Origin: Methanobacterium sp.
GTDB taxonomy: Archaea; Methanobacteriota; Methanobacteria; Methanobacteriales; Methanobacteriaceae
Assembly (NCBI GenBank): GCA_028700095.1
Contig: JAQVTJ010000094.1
Location: 1 to 6,584 of the forward strand
Direction: 5' to 3'
DNA length: 6,584 nucleotides
The stretch's first letter is position 1. Each line of letters begins with the position of its first letter. Made by a program: the position numbers and the translations under genes. The notes under the pieces are model-generated. The model ran no database searches and had not been told where the DNA came from. It was given only the letters and a program-made list of their open reading frames with translations. Below, piece after piece: positions 1 to 5,250 of this stretch.

Positions 1-330
1 CAGTAATTCGCCTGCAATAATAACTGCTGTGGTTGTCCCATCTCCTACTTCATCTTCTTGAGTTTTTGCAACTTCCACTAACATTTTAGCTGCTGGGTGT
101 TCAATATCCATCTCTTTGAGTATTGTTACACCATCATTAGTTACAACAATATCTCCGAGTCCATCAACTAGCATCTTATCCATTCCCTTAGGACCTAAGG
201 TTGTTCTAACTGTTTCTGCAAGTACTTTACCTGCCATTATGTTCATTCTTTGAGCATCTCTTCCTAAAAACCTGTTAGTACCTTCAGGTAATATTAAAAC
301 TTGTTGGCCTTGGCCGCCTAATTGTGCCAC
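1..330 (-). CDS. thsA: Thermosome (group II chaperonin) subunit, N-terminal 110 residues, 3' end cut by window edge
   Basis: This is an ATP-driven protein-folding chaperonin subunit that assembles into the cytosolic double-ring thermosome of archaea. The frame is open from a GTG start at 330-328 to the window edge, giving 110 residues beginning MAQLGGQGQQVLILPEGTNR. Recognisable chaperonin motifs are TTLGPKGMDKML at residues 43-54 (nucleotide-binding loop), NDGVTIL at 65-71 and GDGTTT at 96-101, whose Asp97 is the expected ATPase/metal residue. The start is supported by a strong Shine-Dalgarno, GAGGTGAT, ending 3 bases upstream, and by the protein beginning exactly where thermosome subunits usually begin. 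About four fifths of the protein (usual length about 540 residues) lies outside the window. It has its own promoter and is probably heat inducible, which is known of the family and not shown here. Which paralogue (alpha or beta) it is cannot be decided, so the symbol is tentative. Confidence 0.97.
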   Translation of the reverse strand, partial: MAQLGGQGQQVLILPEGTNRFLGRDAQRMNIMAGKVLAETVRTTLGPKGMDKMLVDGLGDIVVTNDGVTILKEMDIEHPAAKMLVEVAKTQEDEVGDGTTTAVIIAGELL

Positions 331-377
331 AGTATCACCTCTTTTTTATATGTAATTCATTAGTGGGTTAGAGGTTC

Positions 378-386
378 TATAAATAG
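378..386 (-). promoter_or_regulatory. TATA box of the thermosome gene
   Basis: The minus strand reads AAAACTATTTATAGAACC, a good archaeal TATA box with an A-rich BRE-like stretch upstream. Its downstream edge is 48 bases before the GTG start. With the usual TATA-to-start distance of about 25 bases, transcription would begin near 355-352 and leave a leader of roughly 22-25 bases containing the GAGGTGAT ribosome site. The same 9-mer, CTATTTATA, recurs in the two surface-protein promoters of this window. Confidence 0.7.
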
Positions 387-400
387 TTTTTGATGTTATA

Positions 401-421
401 TTTGAATATATTTTATTCAAA
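401..421. promoter_or_regulatory. Perfect 8+8 inverted repeat upstream of the thermosome TATA box, candidate operator or activator site
   Basis: The plus strand reads TTTGAATA, five bases, TATTCAAA: a perfect 8-base dyad with a TATTT spacer. It sits 15 bases upstream of the thermosome TATA box. The total span of 21 bases and the central spacer fit a dimeric helix-turn-helix protein. No regulator is encoded nearby, so the role is inferred from position and symmetry only. It is AT-rich, so chance cannot be excluded, but each arm contains a non-A/T base that pairs correctly. Confidence 0.45.
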
Positions 422-568
422 CTAATTCACTCTAACTCATGTATAATTTTATATTAAAATAAATATAATATTTTAGGTATTTGCTAACTATATTAAATAT
501 TTTAAATTCTATTGATATTATCTAATATTTTTTAATATTTAAATAAAACAAAGATCATAAATTTTGAA

Positions 569-600
569 ATTTACATAGGTAAATAAATATAATATTATAT
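569..600 (-). terminator. Possible 3'-end structure after the PAP2 gene
   Basis: A palindrome (587-600) and a 6-base stem with a 4-base loop (569-584) lie 7 to 40 bases after the PAP2 stop. Neither is GC-rich and there is no long T tract immediately after, so termination is only a weak inference from position. Confidence 0.2.
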
Positions 601-607
601 CCCTGGA

Positions 608-1195
608 TTATATTTTATTTAAACCATATTTAATCTTAACAAAACTTATAATTCTGTTTTTAAGGTTTAAGATATTATCTTCAAAACGAAGGACTATTAT
701 ACTAATCCCAATACCTAGTAAAGCACCAGCTAACACATCGCTGGGATAATGAACACCAATATATATTCTTGAAAATGAAACTAGGATAGCAAGTAAAAGA
801 AATAATAAAATATACCCATATTTACTTCCAAGTATTATACATGCCATAAATATTTGTGTTGCATGGCCTGATGGAAAGGAAGGATTATCCATAACTGCTA
901 ATTGATGCACTCCACTTAAAACCTGATAAGGTCGGGGTCGTATAAAAATATATTTTAAAGCTTCTGTAAATATATGGCCTATAACAATAGCTAATAACAA
1001 AATTAATGCCACATTCCTTCCTTTCTCACCACCAAATAAAGCTAATATTCCACATATAATAATCCAAAATGTGTAAAGTCCAATATTTGTAATGAATGGC
1101 ATAAAAAGATTTAAACATGTATATTGAAGATTTAAATTAATGAAATAAAATATAATAATATCAACATTGTTAACTATAACAATTAAATTCCACAT
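608..1195 (-). CDS. PAP2-superfamily membrane phosphatase (polyprenyl/lipid pyrophosphate phosphatase type)
   Basis: This 195-residue integral membrane protein belongs to the type 2 phosphatidic acid phosphatase superfamily. All three catalytic signatures are intact. K81-x6-R88-P89 is motif 1, PSGH at 108-111 is motif 2 (His111 the general acid), and S142-R143-x5-H149-x3-D153 is motif 3 (His149 the nucleophile, Asp153 its partner). Hydrophobic segments at about 4-20, 39-55, 62-79, 114-141 (probably two passes) and 152-170 give a five- or six-helix topology typical of the family. The start is supported by AGGAAGA 8 bases upstream. Family members remove phosphate from polyprenyl diphosphates or phospholipids. 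Recycling of the lipid carrier for pseudomurein or glycan synthesis is a reasonable guess, but the substrate is not readable from sequence. It lies downstream of a surface-protein gene and may be co-transcribed with it, since no clear promoter of its own is visible. Confidence 0.92.
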   Translation of the reverse strand: MWNLIVIVNNVDIIIFYFINLNLQYTCLNLFMPFITNIGLYTFWIIICGILALFGGEKGRNVALILLLAIVIGHIFTEALKYIFIRPRPYQVLSGVHQLAVMDNPSFPSGHATQIFMACIILGSKYGYILLFLLLAILVSFSRIYIGVHYPSDVLAGALLGIGISIIVLRFEDNILNLKNRIISFVKIKYGLNKI

Positions 1196-1234
1196 TCTAA
1201 TCTTCCTTTTATTAAAAAAATAATGTTAATTTAT

Positions 1235-1317
1235 TTATTTTTTTCTTTCTATTATAATCTTTAAAGGTGATGAAATTTTCTTTTTTCTTAAAATATAAAC
1301 AATAATCCCGGATAATA
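1235..1317 (-). other. Out-of-frame C-terminal anchor and tail of the Ig-like surface protein
   Basis: In the -1 frame relative to the upstream gene, the minus strand encodes ILSGIIVYILRKKKISSPLK and then IIIERKK before TAA at 1237-1235. Joined to the upstream FPIWLIIL, this makes a normal single-pass membrane anchor followed by a positively charged cytoplasmic tail. The junction falls within about 1312-1329 in the repetitive string TTAATAATATTATATTATCC. Loss of one base there explains it. With the tail restored, the gap to the PAP2 start shrinks from 92 to 39 bases. Confidence 0.65.
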
Positions 1318-2145
1318 TAATATTATTAACCAAATTGGAAATACAAAAATATTATCCTGGCTTATTATGGTCTGAGATTGATTATAACGACCGTAATTAA
1401 TAGTTGTTTCTGTATGATAAAGTCCAAAATCTAATAAACCAGGAGTCCATATACCTATAAGATAATATTTATCATCAGGATATACTCCTCCAGATATATT
1501 AATCTTGTCAGTGTTGAACCAACCATTTAATTTAATATTTCCTGTCATATTTGCATATACTGTTCCATTATTTTGGGCATGATAAATAAATTTTCCAGGC
1601 ATAAAAGTAACTAAGAAAGAGGGAATTTTTTTCTCAATTAATGACAATGACTCTACAATAGGTCCTGCAAATCCTACAGCAATAGGTACTATTATTTGAG
1701 GTACCTGCTGTACTTGAAAACTGTTATTGATTATGTTCTGTTGATTTTTTACAGGATAACCATTTATTACTAATGCACCCAAAGCATCTGAGTAATTAAC
1801 ATTGGATGGTATGTTAACTGTGAAACTTACCTGTTTCTTTGAATGTGGTGTAAGTGTAAAGTTATTTGGATGTACAGATATCCACTGTGCAATACCATTA
1901 TCTGAAAATTCAAGGTGTATATTATCAGTTAATAACTTTTTATTTTCTATAACAAAGTTAACTGTATCATCACCAATGTTTTCAACATCAACCACACCAT
2001 AATAGATCTGGGGAGCACCCATATTAACCTGAAAACCTCCAGGGGATGCTAATATTCCCACAGCAGAGCTAAAACTGATAATTAATAATAAAATTGATGA
2101 AATTATGGATATAGTTCCTATTTTTTTCAAATTCTTTAAAATCAT
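1288..2145 (-). CDS. Exported membrane-anchored protein with Ig-like (DUF916/DUF3324-like) domains; C-terminus apparently frameshifted
   Basis: I read this as a 285-residue surface protein. An N-terminal export signal (basic MILKNLKK, hydrophobic residues 9-33, small residues near ASPGG) is followed by two beta-rich domains at about 35-132 and 140-262, then a hydrophobic end at 266-285. Domain 1 has the pattern VENIGDDTVNF, WISVHPNNFTLTPHSKKQVSFTV, IPSN, ALGALVI, shown here in pieces, seen in DUF916/Fn3-like proteins that hold Gram-positive WxL partners. Seven N-x-S/T sequons suit an exterior glycoprotein. I prefer ATG at 2145-2143 over an in-frame TTG at 2169, because AGGGG at 2163-2159 lies between them and the signal peptide then starts normally. 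The last residues, YYPGLLFIF, look wrong. One base back, the other frame gives a hydrophobic stretch then RKKK and a basic tail ending at 1235. The family call is from pattern recognition, not a search. Confidence 0.75.
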   Translation of the reverse strand: MILKNLKKIGTISIISSILLLIISFSSAVGILASPGGFQVNMGAPQIYYGVVDVENIGDDTVNFVIENKKLLTDNIHLEFSDNGIAQWISVHPNNFTLTPHSKKQVSFTVNIPSNVNYSDALGALVINGYPVKNQQNIINNSFQVQQVPQIIVPIAVGFAGPIVESLSLIEKKIPSFLVTFMPGKFIYHAQNNGTVYANMTGNIKLNGWFNTDKINISGGVYPDDKYYLIGIWTPGLLDFGLYHTETTINYGRYNQSQTIISQDNIFVFPIWLIILYYPGLLFIF

Positions 2146-2169
2146 TTTTTTTTTACTTCCCCTACACAA

Positions 2170-2486
2170 TCAGGTTATATAACTCAGGGTTTATGTTATT
2201 ATATTATAAATAGATAATAGAAATTTACTTGTCTATATTTAAAAAAAATATAGGAATTTGTTGTTTTTAATATAATTTTAAATGGTAATAAACAATTTTT
2301 GATGTGTAATTTATAGAATTATTTTACTAAAATAATATGTTTAATTATTGATTAACTATTTTTTTTGGGTAATATCTCTATTTGATGCAGGGAAATGTTT
2401 GGAAGATAGTATTTAATAAATATTATATAAATAATAGGGGAATATAGGATTATTATTTCTTTAAAAATTTAATATATCTTATTATT
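2170..2486. other. Intergenic region between the two surface-protein genes
   Basis: These 317 bases hold no supported gene on either strand. The part nearest the Ig-like gene (about 2170-2215) is its promoter. The rest is nearly pure A/T with short runs of T and A and no strong hairpin or long repeat. No clear terminator follows the small surface-protein gene. Confidence 0.55.
2205..2213 (-). promoter_or_regulatory. TATA box of the Ig-like surface protein gene
   Basis: The minus strand reads TATCTATTTATAATATAA, a good archaeal TATA match sharing CTATTTATA with two other promoters here. Transcription would start near 2183-2179, at a 10-base palindrome GTTATATAAC (2174-2183). The leader would be about 35 bases and contain the AGGGG ribosome site, which supports the ATG at 2145 as start. 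Confidence 0.55.
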
Positions 2487-3074
2487 TTATATTATTATTG
2501 CTGTATAATACACTGTTGTAGTGTATACTCCGGGACTCGTTGCTGTAGGGATAGTTAGATAATAATTTCCACTAACATTAGCTGTAACTGAGTAGTAGAT
2601 GACTCCTTGGAGATCCCATGAATTAACAAGCACATTTGTAGTTGTAAAAATATTTTTAGTTGTTGATGGATTTGCAAAACCATTATATTTAAAATTACTT
2701 AAAACAATAATATCACTTCCACTACTAAAATCTCCACTAGATCTTATATAAAGATTTAAAGTTCCTGTAGAAACTCATTGACTTGCAGATAATTCTATTT
2801 GTATTGAATTAAGAAAAGATTTTTCCAATCCATCATCAACCATAGTTCCAAGAATAAGGTTTTGTGGAGTAACTTTAATTGAAACTGATGGTCCATATCC
2901 CACTGCATTAACACCGGCATTAGATTGTAATTTATTACTTATATTAATATTATTTGTTTCATTTAAAGAACTTGAAGCTCCAATTGATACGAAAAATAAG
3001 CTTAAAATTATTATAAACATTATTAATACAATAAACAATGTGTTTCCGAGTTTTATCAAATTATATACCTTCAT
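2487..3074 (-). pseudogene. Small secreted beta-sandwich surface protein, interrupted by an in-frame TGA at codon 100
   Basis: The frame runs 195 codons from ATG 3074-3072 to TAA 2489-2487, with one TGA at 2777-2775. Before it are a basic N-terminus (MKVYNLIKLGN), a long hydrophobic export segment at 12-33, and a Thr/Asn/Ser-rich stretch with sequons N38ET and N44IS. A beta-rich region then begins, SVSIKVTPQNLILGTMVDDG. After the TGA the same frame continues as VSTGTLNLYIRSSGDFSSGS, then NSWDLQG at 151-157, and ends in SGNYYLTIPTATSPGVYTTT and a short hydrophobic tail. Composition and strand pattern are continuous across the stop, so this is one protein. A single G-to-A change in a Trp codon (SASQ-W-VSTG) is the simplest cause. 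There is no Shine-Dalgarno before the ATG. A WDL tripeptide and the next gene's Ig-like protein suggest a WxL-like pair. I do not recognise a named family with certainty. Confidence 0.75.
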
Positions 3075-3118
3075 TTGTTTTAATATAAAGAATATTATAA
3101 AACTTTTAATTTATTTAA

Positions 3119-3127
3119 TATAAATAG
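3119..3127 (-). promoter_or_regulatory. TATA box of the small surface-protein gene
   Basis: The minus strand reads AATCTATTTATATTAAAT, close to the archaeal TTTATATA consensus and carrying the shared CTATTTATA. It would place the start of transcription near 3096 with a leader of about 22 bases. A second AT-rich box, TTTTATAATATT at 3091-3102, is about 25 bases from the ATG and could instead give a leaderless message. That would fit the absence of a ribosome site. Confidence 0.5.
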
Positions 3128-3154
3128 ATTTACTCTTAAACTCTGTTTTTATTT

Positions 3155-3171
3155 AAAAAAATAAATAAAAA
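3155..3171 (-). terminator. T-rich terminator after asd
   Basis: Starting 9 bases after the asd stop, the minus strand reads CTTTTTATTTATTTTTTT. Archaeal termination commonly needs only such a T-rich tract without a stem. It would end the lysine operon before the surface-protein promoter. Confidence 0.45.
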
Positions 3172-3179
3172 GTTATTAA

Positions 3180-4226
3180 TTACATTATTTCATTTATTAA
3201 TTCTGCATTAAGAATTGAAGCTCCAGCAGCACCTCTAATAGTATTATGGCCTACTAATACATATTTTAAACCTTTGTCAAAAACTTTATCTTTACGAATT
3301 CTTCCTACAGATACAGCCATCCCATTACCTTCCATCCTATCCATACGTGGCTGTGGTCTGTTTTTTTCTTCTCGGATAACTATAGGTTTTTTTGGAGCGG
3401 AATGAAGATTTAATTTCTGTGGAAGACCTGTAAAATCTGAAAATGATTTTTTTACCTCGCCAACATCAAATTCATCATCCATTTCTATAAAAACTGCTTC
3501 AGTATGCCCATCTAAAACTGCAACTCTATGACATGATGCACTAACACCAAAATTGGCATCTGTTACTGATTCACCATCAAAATCTCCCAAAAGATGGAGT
3601 GTTTCTGTTTCCATTTTCTCTTCTTCTTCACCTATAAATGGTACAAGATTATCTACTATGGCCATTGATGGCACTCCATTATAACCTGCTCCTGAAACTG
3701 CTTGCATAGTTGACACATACACTCTTTTTATATTAAACTGATAATAAAGAGGTTTTAATGTCATTGCCAATGCTATGGTAGAGCAATTAGGATTTGTGAC
3801 TATAAAGCCATCCCATCCTCTTTTTTTCTGTTGGATTTCTATAAGATCCAAATGTTCAGGGTTTACTTCAGGAATTACTAATGGTATATCAGGTTCCATT
3901 CTCATTGCACTGGCATTGGATGCAACTTTCATACCTGCCTTTGCAAAGCTAGGTTCAGCTACAGCTGCATTTTCTGCAGGTAATGCTGAAAATACTATTT
4001 CAACATCTTTTAATTGTTTAGGGTCTGTTTCAACCACTTTAATGTCTTTTATTGATTCAGGTATTTTACTTTCAAGATTCCATGTTACTGCATCTTCATA
4101 TCTTTTCCCAGCTGATCTTGTGGAAGCTGTTAATGCAGTTATCTCAAAATCCGGATGATCAGCCAATAATTGGATAAATCGCTGTCCAACCATCCCAGTT
4201 ACTCCTAGTATCCCTATATTTACCAT
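3180..4226 (-). CDS. asd: Aspartate-semialdehyde dehydrogenase
   Basis: Asd reduces L-aspartyl-4-phosphate to L-aspartate 4-semialdehyde with NADPH, in the cytosol, at the branch point to lysine, threonine and methionine. The 348-residue protein has the nucleotide-binding loop G8VTGMVG14, the conserved SNASAMRMEPDIPLVIPEVN at 103-122, the catalytic cysteine Cys148 in TNPNCSTIALA, the GAGYNGV turn at 179-185, the catalytic His241 in VAVLDGHTEAVF, and the C-terminal RGAAGASILNAELI. Length and motifs match the archaeal/fungal-type family. I place the start at ATG 4226-4224, because AGGTGG at 4237-4232 lies 5 bases before it. A GTG three codons earlier would fall inside that ribosome site. The gene begins 39 bases after the dapB stop and is the last of the operon, followed by a T-rich terminator. 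No odd residues are seen. Confidence 0.97.
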   Translation of the reverse strand: MVNIGILGVTGMVGQRFIQLLADHPDFEITALTASTRSAGKRYEDAVTWNLESKIPESIKDIKVVETDPKQLKDVEIVFSALPAENAAVAEPSFAKAGMKVASNASAMRMEPDIPLVIPEVNPEHLDLIEIQQKKRGWDGFIVTNPNCSTIALAMTLKPLYYQFNIKRVYVSTMQAVSGAGYNGVPSMAIVDNLVPFIGEEEEKMETETLHLLGDFDGESVTDANFGVSASCHRVAVLDGHTEAVFIEMDDEFDVGEVKKSFSDFTGLPQKLNLHSAPKKPIVIREEKNRPQPRMDRMEGNGMAVSVGRIRKDKVFDKGLKYVLVGHNTIRGAAGASILNAELINEIM

Positions 4227-4265
4227 TTTAACCACCTTTAAAATTTATAATCTATTTCATTAAAT

Positions 4266-5087
4266 TTATTTCAATCCTAAAACATCACCCATATCATATA
4301 TTCTACCTTTATCTGTATTTATAACATATCTAATTCCTTTTATTACTCCATTTACAAAGGCCTGTCTACTACTGGCTCTGTGAATTATTTCAAGACGTTC
4401 ACCATCACCTGCAAAGAGAACCATATGATCTCCAACAATATCCCCTCCCCTTATAGCATGAATCCCTATTTCTTCAGATGTTCTTTCACCAACAATACCT
4501 TTCCGTCCATAAACACCTACTTCCTCTATGTTACGATTGAATTGTTGGGCAATAATCTCTGATGCTTTAACTGCTGTACCTGAAGGTGCATCCTTCTTAT
4601 GCCGATGATGTGATTCAATTATTTCCACATCATAATCTACTAATATATTTGCAAGATCCTTTAAAACTTTAAAAAATACATTCACACCTACGGCCATATT
4701 AGGAGCTATAACTGCACTTATTTGATTTTTTTTAATTGAATCTGTTATTTCAGATATTTGTTTATTTGAAAAACCTGTTGTTCCTACAACAAGATTTACA
4801 TCACATTCTGCTGCAGTTTTTATGGTTTTAACTGCAGCGTTAGCTATTGTAAAATCAACCAGTACATCTGGGTTTTTTCTTTTTAGGATGTTTTGAAGCT
4901 TTTCTGCTCCGTTAATTTCAATACCTATTTCTCCGATTCCTATAACTTCTCCAATATCTTTCCCTTCTAAAGGGGTGTTGGGAGTTTCTATTGCGGCAAC
5001 AATATTCATATCTTTTTGTTCAAGTATTGTTTTAATTATATTCGAGCCCATTCTTCCACATGCACCTGTTACAGCTATACTTATCAT
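4266..5087 (-). CDS. dapB: 4-hydroxy-tetrahydrodipicolinate reductase
   Basis: DapB reduces the product of DapA to 2,3,4,5-tetrahydrodipicolinate using NAD(P)H, the second step of the diaminopimelate/lysine branch. The 273-residue protein shows the dinucleotide-binding loop G8ACGRMG14, the FTIANA region at 79-84, GTTG at 102-105 and APNMAVGVN at 128-136. The family signature ESHHRHKKDAPSGTA spans 158-172, in which His160 and Lys164 correspond to the catalytic pair of the bacterial enzyme. It also has IHAIRGGDIVGDH at 209-221 and a closing DVLGLK. The start is supported by GGAGAT 7 bases upstream. Unlike dapA, it is preceded by a 142-base gap holding a terminator-like hairpin, a TATA box and a palindrome, so dapB-asd may be a separately controlled sub-operon. 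No defect is seen. Confidence 0.97.
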   Translation of the reverse strand: MISIAVTGACGRMGSNIIKTILEQKDMNIVAAIETPNTPLEGKDIGEVIGIGEIGIEINGAEKLQNILKRKNPDVLVDFTIANAAVKTIKTAAECDVNLVVGTTGFSNKQISEITDSIKKNQISAVIAPNMAVGVNVFFKVLKDLANILVDYDVEIIESHHRHKKDAPSGTAVKASEIIAQQFNRNIEEVGVYGRKGIVGERTSEEIGIHAIRGGDIVGDHMVLFAGDGERLEIIHRASSRQAFVNGVIKGIRYVINTDKGRIYDMGDVLGLK

Positions 5088-5122
5088 TTTATTTATCTCC
5101 TGATGATTGAAATAATAATAAA

Positions 5123-5146
5123 TTGGATATTTCCATGGGAATCCAA
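5123..5146. promoter_or_regulatory. Interrupted palindrome at the expected dapB transcription start, candidate operator
   Basis: TTGGAT (5123-5128) and ATCCAA (5141-5146) form perfect 6-base arms around a 12-base centre containing CCATGG. It lies just downstream of the dapB TATA box, around the expected start site. A bound protein there would block initiation. It could also fold in the leader RNA. The role in lysine control is inferred from position only. Confidence 0.35.
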
Positions 5147-5170
5147 CTATAATAAGCTTAAAAATTAGTT

Positions 5171-5181
5171 TTTATATATTT
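5171..5181 (-). promoter_or_regulatory. Putative internal promoter (TATA box) for dapB-asd
   Basis: The minus strand reads TTTAAATATATAAAAAC in the dapA-dapB gap, matching the archaeal TATA element. The start of transcription would fall near 5150, giving a leader of about 60 bases. Its position just after a terminator-like hairpin supports a real internal promoter. Confidence 0.5.
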
Positions 5182-5194
5182 AAAGGAATAAATC

Positions 5195-5250
5195 AAAAAA
5201 ATGAAGGATTTAATTAGATTTAAATTCCTTTAAATTAAATCTAAATCCTT
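5195..5250 (-). terminator. Hairpin plus T7 tract overlapping the dapA stop, terminator or attenuator candidate
   Basis: Two long arms pair: 5204-5223 with 5235-5250, sixteen pairs interrupted by a 4-base bulge, around an 11-base loop. On the minus strand the stem is followed by CATTTTTTT (T7 at 5201-5195). The stem starts inside the last dapA codons. It is AT-rich, so not very stable, but the stem-then-T layout and the promoter just beyond it fit partial termination between dapA and dapB. Confidence 0.45.

Larger units (their letters stand above)
331..607. other. Intergenic region between the PAP2 phosphatase and thermosome genes
   Basis: No coding frame is supported in these 277 bases. The left part (about 331-440) is the thermosome control region: ribosome site, TATA box, an 8+8 dyad, and two pairs of CTAAY boxes. 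The pairs read ATTAG 359-363 with GTTAG 367-371, and CTAAT 422-426 with CTAAC 432-436. The right part (about 441-607) is almost pure A/T. It contains a small perfect hairpin, ATTTAC-ATAG-GTAAAT, at 569-584 and a 14-base palindrome, ATATAATATTATAT, at 587-600. These lie just after the PAP2 stop and may mark its 3' end. Confidence 0.6.

Noticed and set aside
441..600. CRISPR array, tRNA or other RNA gene in the AT-rich gaps
   Set aside because: No regularly spaced repeats, no cloverleaf or GC-rich structured block is present in any gap of this window.
1802..2002. Plus-strand open frame of 66 codons
   Set aside because: It lies antisense inside the Ig-like surface gene, has no ribosome site, and its Cys-rich translation shows no domain pattern.
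2146..2169. TTG at 2169 as start of the Ig-like surface protein
   Set aside because: It would place the AGGGG ribosome site inside the coding region and add a charged CRGSKKK stretch ahead of a normal signal peptide starting at ATG 2145.
2775..2777. TGA read as selenocysteine
   Set aside because: The protein has no redox context, no SECIS-like hairpin is evident, and Methanobacteriales are not generally known to decode UGA as selenocysteine. A lost Trp codon is simpler.
3775..4158. Plus-strand open frame of 127 codons
   Set aside because: It is the exact antisense of the asd coding region, which has full catalytic motifs; the plus frame has no recognisable protein features.
4227..4235. GTG at 4235 as start of asd
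   Set aside because: It overlaps the AGGTGG ribosome site that serves the ATG at 4226, and Asd proteins normally begin directly with the nucleotide-binding strand.
4380..4562. Plus-strand open frame of 60 codons
   Set aside because: Antisense shadow within dapB, with no ribosome site.
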